Counted from the first letter of the stretch, positions 1 through 11,978 are shown. The stretch is 64,000 bases of DNA from Hydrangea macrophylla (GCA_033977485.1 CM066993.1:33024501-33088500); one strand, 5' to 3'. The notes: generated by a model not told the origin, from the sequence alone. Numbers and translations: made by a program.

Positions 1-74
1 AATCTTATCGAGGTGGCGAGTACCTCTCTAATGAGTTTATTGATCACCTCGTACAGAATGGGATTCTGTCACAG

Positions 75-1601
75 TTGACTGCACCTGGTACGCCTCAGCA
101 GAACGGTGTAGCGGAGAGAAGGAATCGGACTCTTTTAGACATGACTAGGTCGTTGATGAGTTACTCGGAGTTGCCATTATTCCTTTGGGGTTATGCTTTG
201 GAAACCGCTGCGTACATACTAAATCTAGTACCAAGCAAATCTATTCCCAGGACACCACGAGAGATGTGGATTGGGCGCAAGCCTTTTTTGCAACATCTCC
301 GGATATGGGGGTGTCCGGCACATGTGCTGAAAGGAAAGATGAGCAAGTTGGATTCTAGATCAGAAGTATGTTACTTCATAGGGTATCCAAAGGGTACTTA
401 TGGATGGTATTTTTATGATCCAAGAGAGCAGAAAGTGTTTGTTAGTACGAATGCTGTTTTCTTGGAGGATGACTATATCATGAACCATAAACCTAAGGGA
501 AGGATAGATCTTAGAGAGATAGAAGGAGAGCCCTCAGTCCAACCCGTAGTTGATAACGATATAAATCAAGAAAATACCACTTCTTCACCCATTTTCGCAC
601 CGGTACCTCGTCGTAGTAGGAGGGTTATCAGCCAGCCTGATAGATACATGTTCTTAGGAGAAGTTTTTGAAGCTGTCTCCATAGAATCTGAATCTGATCC
701 TGCCACATACGAAAAGGCAATGACTGATGTTGATTCAGAACATTGGGCTAAAGCTATGAAGGCTGAATTAGAATCTATGGATTCTAATCAGGTCTGGGAT
801 CTTGTAGAACTTCCAACCAATATTAAACCCATTGGTTGCAAGTGGGTCTACAAGAGGAAAAGAGCATCTGATGGAAAGGTTGAGACCTTTAAGGCTAGGC
901 TTGTAGCGAAAGGTTATACTCAGAAGGAGGGCATTGACTATGAGGAAACCTTCTCGCCGGTAGCCATGTTCAAGTCCATCAGAATACTCTTATCCATAGC
1001 TGCATGCCTAGATTATGAGATCTGGCAGATGGACGTCAAGACTGCATTCTTGAATGGCAATCTTGAGGAAGACATCTATATGCAACAACCAGAAGGGTTC
1101 ATAGCTGGTCGGAAAGGTAACTTGGTATGCAAGCTGCAAAAGTCCATTTATGGGCTTAAGCAGGCATCCAGGAGTTGGAACATCCGATTTGACCAAGTGG
1201 TCAAGTCGTTTGGTTTCATACAGAATCTGGATGAACCTTGTGTATACAAGTGTGAAGGGAAAGTGATGGCCTTTCTTGTGCTTTACGTTGACGATATTCT
1301 ACTCATTGGGAATGATGTAGCGGCATTGTCAACGGTCAAGGTTTGGCTAGCTAGTACTTTCGATATGAAGGATCTAGGAGAGGCGAGCTATATTCTTGGG
1401 ATAAAGCTCTTTCGGGATCGCAAGCGAAAGATAATGGGATTGTCTCAAGCTGGTTATATCGATAAGGTGCTAACTAAGTTTTCAATGGATAATTCGAAGA
1501 AAGGTTTGTTACCTTTCAGGCATGGTTTAGCGTTCTCCAAGGACCAGTGTCCAAAGACACAGGAGGAGAGGAATCGCATGATATGCGATGTTATGCACTA
1601 G
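75..1601 (+). pseudogene. copia pol (copy A): integrase C-part and reverse transcriptase
   Basis: The reading frame is open from the window start. It begins in the integrase core ([15 protein letters not shown] contains the catalytic Glu) and continues through the copia GKM..FIGYP region. Reverse transcriptase follows, with [32 protein letters not shown] and the intact active site [12 protein letters not shown]. Just upstream, bases 3-10 code Ser-Tyr where the family has Ser-Asp before Arg-Gly-Gly-Glu, so the second catalytic Asp of integrase is lost. The frame ends near 1587: a short internal deletion removes the conserved stretch before LCTRPDI and shifts the frame. The protein would therefore lack RNase H, and copy B has the identical lesion. 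The product would act in the cytoplasmic particle and then in nuclear integration. Confidence 0.9.
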
Positions 1602-2232
1602 ACCAGATATTTGTTTTGCCGTTGGCATGGTTAGCAGATATCAGTCGAATCCAGGTCCAAAGCACTGGACAACCGTCAAGCACATTCTTAAGTACTTGAG
1701 AAGGACTAAAGATTACATGCTTATGTACGGTGGTAGTGAGTTAATTCCAGTAGGATACACTGACTCGGACTTTATGTCAGATAAAGATTCGAGGAAGTCA
1801 ACGTCCGGTCATCTCTTTACCTTGGGAGGTGGTGCTGTCAGTTGGAGGAGCATTAAGCAGAAATGCATTGCAGACTCAACTACAGAAGCTGAGTATGTGG
1901 CTGCTTGTGAAGCCACAAAGGAAGCTGTTTGGCTCAAGAAGTTCCTTATGGAGCTCGAGGTGGTACCAGCGTCGCTGTCACCTATTACGCTTTATTGTGA
2001 TAATAGTGGGGCAGTGGCTCAGTCCAAGGAGCCAAGAAACCACGGAAAGGGAAAGCACGTAGAGCGGAAATATCATCTTATCCGAGATATTGTTCAACGT
2101 GGAGATGTGACTGTCACCGAGATTGCCACCGCTGACAATCTTGCTGATCCGTTTACAAAGGCCTTGCCACAGAAGGTCTTTGATCGTCATCTAGATAGTC
2201 TAGGTCTCAGATGTAATCCTGTATGGTTGTGA
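1588..2232 (+). pseudogene. copia reverse transcriptase end and RNase H (copy A)
   Basis: This frame continues pol after the frameshift. It opens at [17 protein letters not shown], the last reverse transcriptase block, and then carries RNase H: GYTDSDFMSDKDSRKSTSG, GGGAVSW, STTEAEYVAA and the C-terminal LADPFTKALP typical of copia RNase H. RNase H would degrade the RNA strand during reverse transcription. The stop codon lies 15 bp before the LTR, as usual for copia. It has no independent start and is broken only by the upstream deletion. It differs from copy B at a handful of residues (for example Cys for Tyr after EYVAA). Confidence 0.9.
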
Positions 2233-2247
2233 GTGCAAGTGGGAGTT
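2231..2247 (+). promoter_or_regulatory. Polypurine tract of copia copy A
   Basis: A purine-rich stretch (AAGTGGGAG core) directly abuts the LTR start TGTTGG. This is the expected second-strand primer for Ty1/copia. The same tract precedes the LTR at 9391. Confidence 0.8.
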
Positions 2248-3726
2248 TGTTGGGTTTGTGCCCTCAAACCATTACTTTATATAGGAGACATTGACATTTT
2301 AATATATGGATATCAGCTTTACATTTTGTTATGTATGTTTCTTTCATGAGATGATTGTTATCCTTAAGTATCATAGTAAGTAATTCGTGTATGTATGAGA
2401 TACATACAAGTAAGATACGAATTGCTATTCTTTGTTACTTAGAACATGTCACAGTGGATGTTGAGACTAGGATATCTCATCAGGTTTACACTGTAGCATG
2501 ATTAACTACCATTGGATGGAGTGATCAATCTGAGATCACTAGTGTGTTACTCTTAGTTAATATGCTAGTGCTTATAGTGCATTGACAGACCTGAGTTTCC
2601 TATTGAAGCTCAAGGCTGTCAATCAGTCGATAGGAACTCATAACTTGTGTAAGGTACGTGTTCTCAATCTTGAGACGATTATGAACACAGACTGTGGATA
2701 TGACTGCTTTGACTTACCAATCAGTGAGGTCTATAGAAGATCAACACCTGGGTATCTTGGGTATGTCATATTCATAGGGTTGTGAACATATATTGTCAAG
2801 ACAGAATCTACCCTCTGTTTTAGAGTAAGCATTCCCTTGAGAATGTCACCAAGTCGATTACTGAGTACTGCAGTCTTGTTGATAAGAGTTATCAACATGT
2901 TTGGTAATCATGAGAGGTGAATGGGACTCAAGGATTATAAGAAGTAATCATGATTCAGGTTGACAGTAACTGTTTATCCGACTACCTGAATATGATTGCG
3001 AATGCTGATGGTAGAGGGACATTAGTACAACATACAAGTCTAGTTATCGCTTCGGATATGTTCTTTTGCGTTGGAGTTCAGTTATCGTTTTATAGTGAAG
3101 TAAACGTTAACTAATCAGTCGATTAATTTGCGGATCAAAGAGTTTGGTCATGGGAGTTAATCAACTGATCTGAGCCAACAATAAAGAGCCTAGGAGGTCC
3201 CACTCTTAGCTCCGCTAGGATGCTTGGGAAGGCAAATGAGGAAGCTGTCAAGACAAGTTGGATCGATTGAAGTCTTCAGGTTCGATCGATCGAGAATGGT
3301 TCGATCGATCGAAGTGTCGATCGATCGAAGTCACTTCGATTGGTCGAAGTCTAGGTCGGTTCTGGGAATCTATAAATAGGGCAGCTGCATTCTGAAAAAG
3401 TGGTTCGTCGTTTTTTATACGTAAAAGCTGCAGAAACTGTTTAGGTTTCCCAAAACCTTCCAATCCTCTCCATTAGGGTTCCCACCAACCCTAGTCTTTC
3501 CTGCGAGCATCCATAGGAGTCATAAGAGTGAAGGCCATCTAGTGGAGGCTGCTGGAAGTTGAAGATTTCAGAATTGGGATCAAGACACTAAGGTATAAAC
3601 TCTTGTCCCCTCTTGTGCGCATCTATAGAGTTGATGGGTAGTAGATCCGGGCATGCCAATTAAGTTTTATAACTTGATTTTTCCGCTGCGCGTTTAAATT
3701 TAGAACTTAAACCGGTTTTTCCAACA
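2248..3726 (+). repeat. Copia LTR shared by copies A and B
   Basis: A 1479-bp LTR starts TGTTGG and ends CCAACA, a perfect 6-bp terminal inverted repeat. It is bounded by a polypurine tract on the left and a primer binding site on the right. It contains the TATA box at 3371 and a cluster of TCGATCGA palindromes. Compared with the LTR at 9391 I count about 15 substitutions, one 19-bp insertion and one net 40-bp deletion. It serves as 3' LTR of copy A and 5' LTR of copy B. Confidence 0.95.
3258..3378 (+). promoter_or_regulatory. Copia LTR promoter: palindrome cluster and TATA box
   Basis: Four to five copies of a palindromic motif, TTCGATCGATCGAA and near variants, fill 3258-3352. A clear TATAAATA follows at 3371-3378. 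The cluster therefore sits within about 110 bp upstream of the predicted transcription start, where operator or enhancer sites would be. The function of the palindromes is inference. Confidence 0.75.
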
Positions 3727-3728
3727 AT

Positions 3729-3740
3729 TGGTATCAGAGC
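3729..3740 (+). promoter_or_regulatory. Primer binding site, initiator Met tRNA type
   Basis: TGGTATCAGAGC lies two bases after the LTR end. It is the standard complement of the plant initiator-methionine tRNA 3' end used by copia elements. Confidence 0.95.
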
Positions 3741-5426
3741 CACGCTCGTTTGGATCTATAGATGCGTTTTTGGAACACTATTTTGATTTGCATGTTGATT
3801 TTAGAACTGTTTTTCGAAACTGCATCGTCACAGATCTGTTTCTGCAGTGTTATCACAGCAGTATACAAATCTGTGATTGCATAGGATGCAAGGAGGATTC
3901 GATCGATCGAACATATTTCGATCGATCGAACATACTGTTCTCAAGCGATCGAACAATCTTCGATCGATCGAAACCTTCTGGTATTCGATCGATCGAATGA
4001 AGTTCGATTGATCGAGATAGATTCTTTGTCAGGTTCTCTGTTTCACAGTTTTAAAGTGTTTTGAAATTAAAAACTTTAATTTTAAAATATTCTGTAAAAT
4101 TTTCAAATCATTCTGTGAAACAGAATGTTCAAGCGATTGAACAGTGTTCAATCGATCGAAGGTTCGAGCGATCGAACGGTCTTCGATCGATCGAACTGTG
4201 ACAGAGAACTAAGATGTTGTTTTAAGTTCTAATTCAGTATGTAAATAGTTTATATACTGTGTGAATCAATTAAGTGTTTCAACAGTTACATATATATTTG
4301 TTATGTATGTGTGGATGCGTGTACCACTAACCCTTTTGCAGCTAGATTAGTCGCTATCTCCCATGGCACCAAATCATTTGAATATTTGTATTTAAATTGT
4401 TTGAGATTGGTGCATGTTGTAATTTAAGTTTGGTTTGGTTTTAAGGCATATGTAAAGGGCGCTGCGACTTCAATCCTACGAAAAGGAAAGTCGCATCGGT
4501 TTCCCTAGCCTTTTATTTTGTTGTTATTTCTATTTCTAGATAAATTGTAAACTTCGAAAGAAGCATAGAACAAATGTAATAGAATTAGAAAATCCATGAA
4601 GATGGAGCAAGGAGCCGTTATCCATGAAGATGGAGCTAGAGGCGATCAAACCAAAAAGGAGGTTCTATAGAGATAGAGCCATGGGAGATAGAGGCATTGT
4701 TTGAATGCCTATATTTCATTTTAGTTTTTTGTTTTATGTGCTTGGTTTTTGATTGGCGTATAATACATTGTTGCATGCACGCAAAACAAGTTTTCTAAAA
4801 TAAAATTCAAAAACCGTTTTCAACACATTAGTAAACATTAGATGTTTATGGGAAGTGTGTAGAAACAGATTTTCTCAAAAAGCAAAATCCTTTTTTACTA
4901 AAACTAGTGGGAGAGGGTCTTATTATTTACACCCACGGTCTTCCATTAACGGTTCACTGTAAGATGAGTGGTGCATTCTATGTCACCTCGTCAGGGGTGA
5001 TCATTCCATACGGAGGGTGCATTACTCATATGTTACTAGATGTGAACTTCTTATGATAGGATCAATCAGACGTGTTAGAGGGTGACCACCACACGGAGGC
5101 GCTACTTGAGACGGTTGTGATTGGATCCTAGTTAATGGTACACACTAGCTAAGCTATGGAGAAGGGATCCCACACGGGGCATTGTTCAGAAACTTAGAGA
5201 TCAAAAGGGATCGGGAGTCATAACTTGTTTTTGCAAGAGTTGCATAGCGGACAAGTCTTGATTAATCGAAAAATAGAAAATTGACCTCCACACGGAGGCT
5301 TTATTCTTTTGTTTCGATATTCCGGCGACTTTGTTTTAAAATAAGAGTTTTAAGGATTCTTTTATTTCAAACTGTCAAATCCTGATATCCATATTTATTT
5401 TGTTTGTTTGATTTTCAGTAATCATA
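3741..5426 (+). other. Copia copy B untranslated leader
   Basis: A long non-coding leader lies between primer site and gag. It holds a second cluster of TCGATCGA palindromes (3895-4195, about ten copies including degenerate ones) and direct repeats around GATGGAGC (4600-4680). Near 5004, 5086, 5169 and 5285 there is a set of small stem-loops whose loop is ACAC or ATAC. No ORF of note is seen. Confidence 0.75.
5004..5298 (+). other. Array of small hairpins in copia leader
   Basis: Four sites share the form CC(N)CC-ACAC-GG(N)GG. The best is CCTCC ACAC GGAGG at 5285-5298; CCC ACAC GGG lies at 5169-5178, a one-mismatch form at 5086-5099 and an ATAC-loop form near 5004. They lie 130-420 bp upstream of gag. 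An RNA role such as packaging or dimerisation is inference. Confidence 0.5.
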
Positions 5427-8400
5427 ATGTCTGGATCTGCATTTAGTCCACTTGCCACCATACTCACTCAAAACTAGTTAACTGGAAACAACTACACTGA
5501 ATGGAAACGTAACCTTGACATCGTGTTAACTGCGGAGGATCACATATATGTCCTCACCACCCCATGCCCCGAAGAACCCGCGGTAAATGCTTCGGCAGCT
5601 GCCAGACGCGAGTTCGATAAATGGAAGAAGTCGAATGGAATGGCTCGTTGCTATATTCTGGCCTCAATGCCTGGCGTGTTGCAACACCAATTCCAATCGA
5701 ATGATTCTGCCAGTGACATTATCACATCCCTGAAAAAGATGTTTGGGGAGCATGGCAGGCCTGCCAGGCAGGTAGCTATGCAAAAGATAATGAGTGCAAA
5801 GATGTCAGAATGGACTCCAGTCAAGGAACATGTTTTAAAAACGATTGGTTATTTAAACGTGCTGGAGACCCTAGGTGCCAACATCGATGCACAGACCCAA
5901 GTTGATATGATCCTTAATTCGCTGTCGCCTTCATTCGCTCAATTTAAACTTAACTATAATATGAATCAAATGAATTTTTCAATGAGCGAATTGATGAGTT
6001 CTCTTTTGGCAGCGGAAGGGGTGATCAAACCTGGGGTCAACGTTTTGAACGTTGAGAAAAATGCTTCCTCCCCCCGATCTGTGCCGAAAGGAAAGAAAGG
6101 GAAGAAGAAAGCTAGCACTGGTGGTTCAAGTGTTGGACCAGTCCCTAAGATTGCAAAATCTAAGGGAAAAGGTAAGGGCAAAGGGAAGGTGGGTGGCCAA
6201 GGCAATGGAAAGTGTTTCCAATGCGGTGAGAAGGGCCACCGGAAGAGGAACTGTCCAGAATTCTTAGCTACAAGAGTTCAAGGTATGATTAAATCACATG
6301 TGATTGAAGTAAGTTTTATAACGGATACTTCAAACACTTGGTGCATTGATTCTGGTGCGACTAACCATATCTGTAATTCATTGCAGGGGTTCAGATCAAC
6401 CAGGAGGTGCAGTGATGGGGAAATCGTACTTACTCTAGGTTCTAGCACAACCGTTTCTGCGGTTGCTATAGGAGTCGTAGTTTTAGAATTTCTAGACAAT
6501 AAAGTTTTGATTTTATCAGATGTACTTTACGTCCCTTTAATGAGACGTAATTTAATTTCAGTTTCTAATTTATCGAATAATGGTTATTCTTTTCATTTTG
6601 GAACTGAAGTTGTGATTAAAAGAAATAGTTCTTTTATATATTCTGGTGTTAAATCAAATGGTTTGTATGTGATTACTCCCAATATTTCTAAAGATTCTTG
6701 CTTGGAACTTAATAACTCAATGGTAACTATACCATCTAAAAGAAAAGAACCTTCCACTAATCCAACAAGGCTTTGGCACATGAGGCTTGGCCATATCAAT
6801 CTAAATAGGATTGGCAGACTAGTCAAAGAAGGGATCTTAGGCGATTTTGTTCTCGAACCAATGGAAGTTTGTGAGTCTTGTTTAGAGGGTAAGATGACCA
6901 AAAGGCCCTTTCCCGCAAAGGGCAATAGGACCAATGCATTGTTGGAATTAGTTCATACTGATGTGTGTGGACCAATAAATATTAGAGCAAGGGGTGGTTA
7001 TGAGTATTTCATAACATTTATCGATGACCACTCCAGGTATGGATATGTGTACCTAATGCAGCACAAGTCTGAAGCCTTTGAAAAGTTCAAAGAGTTTAGG
7101 GCTGAAGTGGAGAAGCAATTGGGCACACATATCAAGGCCATTCGATCTTATCGAGGTGGCGAGTACCTCTCTAATGAGTTTATTGATCACCTCGTACAGA
7201 ATGGGATTCTGTCACAGTTGACTGCACCTGGTACGCCTCAGCAGAACGGTGTAGCGGAGAGAAGGAATCGGACTCTTTTAGACATGACTAGGTCGTTGAT
7301 GAGTTACTCGGAGTTGCCATTATTCCTTTGGGGTTATGCTTTGGAAACCGCTGCATACATACTAAATCTAGTACCAAGCAAATCTGTTCCCAGGACACCA
7401 CGAGAGATGTGGATTGGGCGCAAGCCTTTTTTGCAACATCTCCGGATATGGGGGTGTCCGGCACATGTGCTGAAAGGAAAGATGAGCAAGTTGGATTCTA
7501 GATCAGAAGTATGTTACTTCATAGGGTATCCAAAGGGTACTTATGGATGGTATTTTTATGATCCAAGAGAGCAGAAAGTGTTTGTTAGTACGAATGCTGT
7601 TTTCTTGGAGGATGACTATATCATGAACCATAAACCTAAGGGAAGGATAGATCTTAGAGAGATAGAAGGAGAGCCCTCAGTCCAACCCGTAGTTGATAAC
7701 GATATAAATCAAGAAAATACCACTTCTTCACCCATTTTTGCACCGGTACCTCGTCGTAGTAGGAGGGTTATCAGCCAGCCTGATAGATACATGTTCTTAG
7801 GAGAAGTTTTTGAAGCTGTCTCCATAGAATCTGAATCTGATCCTGCCACATACGAAAAGGCAATGACTGATGTTGATTCAGAACATTGGGCTAAAGCTAT
7901 GAAGGCTGAATTAGAATCTATGGATTCTAATCAGGTCTGGGATCTTGTAGAACTTCCAACCAATATTAAACCCATTGGTTGCAAGTGGGTCTACAAGAGG
8001 AAAAGAGCATCTGATGGAAAGGTTGAGACCTTTAAGGCTAGGCTTGTAGCGAAAGGTTATACTCAGAAGGAGGGCATTGACTATGAGGAAACCTTCTCGC
8101 CGGTAGCCATGTTCAAGTCCATCAGAATACTCTTATCCATAGCTGCATGCCTAGATTATGAGATCTGGCAGATGGACGTCAAGACTGCATTCTTGAATGG
8201 CAATCTTGAGGAAGACATCTATATGCAACAACCAGAAGGGTTCATAGCTGGTCGGAAAGGTAACTTGGTATGCAAGCTGCAAAAGTCCATTTATGGGCTT
8301 AAGCAGGCATCCAGGAGTTGGAACATCCGATTTGACCAAGTGGTCAAGTCGTTTGGTTTCATACAGAATCTGGATGAACCTTGTGTATACAAGTGTGAAG

Positions 8401-8744
8401 GGAAAGTGATGGCCTTTCTTGTGCTTTACGTTGACGATATTCTACTCATTGGGAATGATGTAGCGGCATTGTCAACGGTCAAGGTTTGGCTAGCTAGTAC
8501 TTTCGATATGAAGGATCTAGGAGAGGCGAGCTATATTCTTGGGATAAAGCTCTTTCGGGATCGCAAGCGAAAGATAATGGGATTGTCTCAAGCTGGTTAT
8601 ATCGATAAGGTGCTAACTAAGTTTTCAATGGATAATTCGAAGAAAGGTTTGTTACCTTTCAGGCATGGTTTAGCGTTCTCCAAGGACCAGTGTCCAAAGA
8701 CACAGGAGGAGAGGAATCGCATGATATGCGATGTTATGCACTAG
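5427..8744 (+). pseudogene. copia gag-pol polyprotein (copy B)
   Basis: The natural start is the ATG at 5427 (Met-Ser-Gly-Ser), but codon 17 is TAG (5475-5477). The frame is then open to 8744. Domains in order, by residue from about 5523: gag 1-210; basic Lys/Gly linker; CCHC knuckle [14 protein letters not shown] near 232; protease [10 protein letters not shown] near 273; integrase HHCC (RLWHMRLGH to CESC) and core ([15 protein letters not shown]); then reverse transcriptase with YVDD. The core has SYRGGEY instead of the family's Asp before RGGEY, so a catalytic residue is missing. A short deletion at about 8730 shifts RNase H out of frame. Nonsense codon, catalytic change and frameshift make it defective, although the rest is well preserved. 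Confidence 0.93.
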
Positions 8745-9375
8745 ACCAGATATTTGTTTTGCCGTTGGCATGGTTAGCAGATATCAGTCGAATCCAGGTC
8801 CAGAGCACTGGACAACCGTCAAGCACATTCTTAAGTACTTGAGAAGGACTAAAGATTACATGCTTATGTACGGTGGTAGTGAGTTAATTCCAGTAGGATA
8901 CACTGACTCGGACTTTATGTCAGATAAAGATTCGAGGAAGTCAACGTCCGGTCATCTCTTTACCTTGGGAGGTGGTGCTGTCAGTTGGAGGAGCATTAAG
9001 CAGAAATGCATTGCAGACTCAACTACAGAAGCTGAGTATGTGGCTGCTTATGAAGCCACAAAGGAAGCTGTTTGGCTCAAGAAGTTCCTTATGGAGCTCG
9101 AGGTGGTACCAGCGTCGCTGTCACCTATTACGCTTTATTGTGATAATAGTAGGGTAGTGGCTCAGTCCAAGGAGCCAAGAAACCACGGAAAGGGAAAGCA
9201 CGTAGAGCGGAAATATCATCTTATCCGAGAGATTGTTCAACGTGGAGATGTGACTGTCACCGAGATTGCCACCGCTGACAATCTTGCTGATCCGTTTACA
9301 AAGGCCTTGCCACAGAAGGTCTTTGATCGTCATCTAGATAGTCTAGGTCTCAGATGTAATCCTGTATGGTTGTGA
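8731..9375 (+). pseudogene. copia reverse transcriptase end and RNase H (copy B)
   Basis: This is the continuation of pol in the shifted frame: [37 protein letters not shown], then LADPFTKALPQK. It is nearly identical to 1588-2232. In one RNase H block SGAVAQS of copy A is SRVVAQS here. It ends 15 bp before the 3' LTR. It would function only as part of a full-length Pol. Confidence 0.9.
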
Positions 9376-9390
9376 GTGCAAGTGGGAGTT
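9374..9390 (+). promoter_or_regulatory. Polypurine tract of copia copy B
   Basis: The same GTGCAAGTGGGAGTT tract as at 2231-2247 directly precedes the LTR start TGTTGG at 9391. Confidence 0.8.
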
Positions 9391-10848
9391 TGTTGGGTTT
9401 GTGCCCTCAAACCATTACTTTATATAGGAGACATTGACATTTTAATATATGGATATCAGCTTTACATTTTGTTATGTATGTTTCTTTCATGAGATGATTT
9501 TTATCCTTAAGTATCATAGTAAGTAATTCGTGTATGTATGAGATACATACAAGTAAGATACGAATTGCTATTCTTTGTTACTTAGAACATGTCACAGTGG
9601 ATGTTGAGACTAGGATATCTCATCAGGTTTACACTCTAGCATGATTAACTACCATTGGATGGAGTGATCAATCTGAGATCACTAGTGTGTTACTCTTAGT
9701 TAATATGCTAGTGCTTATAGTGCATTGACGGACCTGAGTTTCCTATTGACGCTCAAGGCTGTCAATCAGTCGATAGGAACTCATAACTTGTGTAAGGTAC
9801 GTGTTCTCAATCTTGAGACGATTATGAACACAGACTGTGGATATGACTGCTTTGACTTACCAATCAGTGAGGTCTATAGAAGATCAACACCTGGGTATCT
9901 TGGGTATGTCATATTCATAGGGTTGTGAACATATATTGTCAAGAAAGAATCTACCCTCTGTTTTAGAGTAAGCATTCCCTTGAGAATGTCACCAAGTCGA
10001 TTACTGAGTACTGCAGTCTTGTTGATAAGAGTTATCAACATGTTTGGTAATCATGAGAGGTGAATGGGACTCAAGGATTATAAGAAGTAATCATGATTCA
10101 GGTTGACAGTAACTGTTTATCCGACTACCTGAATATGATTGCGAATGCTGATGGTAGAGGGACATTAGTACAACATACAAGTCTAGTTATCGCTTCGGAT
10201 ATGTTCTTTTGCGTTGGAGTTCAGTTATCGTTTTATAGTGGAGTAAACGTTAACTGATCAGTCGATTAATTTGCTGATCAAAGAGTTTGGTCATGGGAGT
10301 TAATCAACTGATCTGAGCCAACAATAAAGAGCCTAGGAGGTCCCACTCTTAGCTCCGCTAGGATGCTTGGGAAGGCAAATGAGGAAGCTGTCAAGACAAG
10401 TTCGATCGATTGAAGTATGTTCGATCGATTGAAGTCTTCAGGTTCGATCGATCGAGAATGGTTCGATCGATCGAAGTGTCGATCGATCGAAGTCACTTCG
10501 ATCGGTCGAAGTCTAGGTCGGTTCTGGGAATCTATAAATAGGGCAGCTGCATTCTAAAAAAGTGGTTCGTCGTTTTTTATACGTAAAAGCTGCAGAAACT
10601 GTTTAGGTTTCCCAAAACCTTCCAATCCTCTCCATTAGGGTTCCCACCAACCCTATTCTTTCCTGCGAGCATCCATAGGAGTCATAAGAGTGAAGGCCAT
10701 CTAGTGGAGGCTGCTGGAAGTTGAAGATTTCAGAATTGGATCTACTATAGAGTTGATGGGTAGTAGATCCGGGCATGCCAATTACGTTTTATAACTTGAT
10801 TTTTCCGCTGCGCGTTTAAACTTAGAACTTAAACCGGTTTTTCCAACA
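9391..10848 (+). repeat. Copia 3' LTR
   Basis: A 1458-bp LTR runs TGTTGG to CCAACA. It has the TATA box TATAAATA at 10533-10540 and TCGATCGA palindromes at about 10402-10512, including one palindrome unit more than the LTR at 2248. It ends in the middle of a chromovirus LTR. The next five bases, TATAT, are a plausible target duplication, but the matching left copy lies outside the window. Confidence 0.95.
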
Positions 10849-11829
10849 TATATCTATACACACTCATACCCACACACACTCCCCTATGGCAGAGGAGAAG
10901 AGGAAGAAGAAGAAGAAGAGAAGAACAAGAAGGAGAAAAAGAGAAGAGAGAGAGCTTCGTAGAGGAGAAGAAAGAGAAGGAGGAAAGAGAGAACTTGAGA
11001 ATACAAGCAAACGCACCCTAGGTGAGTTTCTAACTCACTTGGTCCCTATATTTGAAGTTGTTACAAGTTATTATGAACCTTAGAGGTATAATATGCATGT
11101 GGTGTGTGTTTAAATATGATGTTTTATCAATCTGCTGGTGAAGACAAAGTACCAATCAATTGGCATAATTACTAATCAATTACCATTAGTCTGGACCGAA
11201 TCGATTGGATAAAATTCTAATCGATTGACATATATTTTATCCCGATCAATTGCCCTGAGTATCAATCGATTGACATATATTTTATCCCAATCAATTGCTA
11301 TAGTTAGCAATCGATTGACATTACCTTTATCTCAATCGATTGTACCTTATACCAATCGATTGGTATGGGCAGAGCATGGATTTCCTTTGCTTGTTTATTA
11401 TATGGTTTGATTGTTTGATTTTCGATTTGGACTTCCGTTATGCGATTTTGGGTTAGACAGGGATAATGTGACAACAAAGTTAAGTATAATTATACAGAAT
11501 AAATGGAAGTAATAACGTGGGTAATCTGTTAATTCTTGTATGAGTTTGATATCCATTTTCTTTTAATCCGAGTAGTTAGGCCATATTGGGAAATTGTCAT
11601 GTGTCCTTATTAGTATTGAGTATAAGCAGGTTTGGTAAATTCTAGGAATGGTATGTGGACGGACGTTTGGTCATGTAATAGTATCACTGTTGTTATATTC
11701 TAGTTGATTACTATTCTTATTTGGACAAGTACTATGTGGTGTGGAAGGTAGTGACATTCACCAGTCATTCCCTATGGACCCATAAAGGAATTTTATTTTT
11801 CTCTATTTATGCTATTCTAGGGCGTGACA
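10849..11829 (+). repeat. Chromovirus 5' LTR remnant with internal deletion
   Basis: It matches 14505 onwards: GA-rich exon, CCTAG-GTGAGTTT donor-like site near 11020, CAATCGATTG-type palindromes at 11155-11365, and the LTR end GGGCGTGACA at 11829. Relative to 14421-16361 it lacks about 870 bp between GGTCATG and TAATAGTATC (near 11675), which removes the TTAA-core minisatellite and the acceptor. Its left part is hidden beyond the copia insertion. Confidence 0.82.
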
Positions 11830-11836
11830 GGATTTT

Positions 11837-11848
11837 TGGTATCAAAGC
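11837..11848 (+). promoter_or_regulatory. Primer binding site of decayed chromovirus
   Basis: TGGTATCAAAGC lies seven bases after the LTR end. It is the Met-tRNA site with one base changed from TGGTATCAGAGC, which is intact in the paralogue at 47436-47447. Confidence 0.85.
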
Positions 11849-11978
11849 CCTAGGTGTGTGATACTTTTGTTCACTACCTATCCCATACCTCCTAGTATGT
11901 TAAGAGTTCTTTGAAATAAGATATGAGTTTAAGATGAGCTCGTCTATCTGACGTTGGACAGTCTCTTTGCAGTATAGC

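Larger units (their letters stand above)
1..2247 (+). mobile_element. Ty1/copia interior, 3' part (copy A), cut by window start
   Basis: This stretch aligns without indels to 7144-9390, a constant offset of 7143 bp, with about eight substitutions seen by eye. It holds the integrase core, reverse transcriptase and RNase H, and ends in the purine-rich tract directly before the LTR at 2248. Because that LTR is followed by a primer site and a second complete interior, copy A and copy B share one LTR in a head-to-tail tandem. The lineage is Tork-like, judged by gag and pol motifs; this is inference. Confidence 0.92.
2248..10848 (+). mobile_element. Ty1/copia element copy B with both LTRs
   Basis: An 8.6-kb element with LTR, Met-tRNA primer site, long leader, gag-pol order PR-IN-RT-RH, polypurine tract and LTR. 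It is inserted in the same orientation as, and inside, the chromovirus LTR whose remainder starts at 10849; the interrupted sequence can be followed in the paralogous LTR around 14505. It is structurally complete but coding-defective, and forms a tandem with copy A. Confidence 0.92.

Noticed and set aside
3728..4000. 90-aa ORF with repeated Arg-Ser-Ile-Asp-Arg type units
   Set aside because: Starts in the primer binding site and is mostly translation of TCGATCGA palindromes; same reason for the ORFs at 3248-3463 and 10278-10496.
10886..11083. Lys/Arg/Glu-rich 65-aa ORF
   Set aside because: Read through the GA-rich exon-like stretch of the chromovirus LTR; the ATG is absent in the paralogous LTRs (TTGGCAG at 14540, CTTGGCAG in the minus-strand element).
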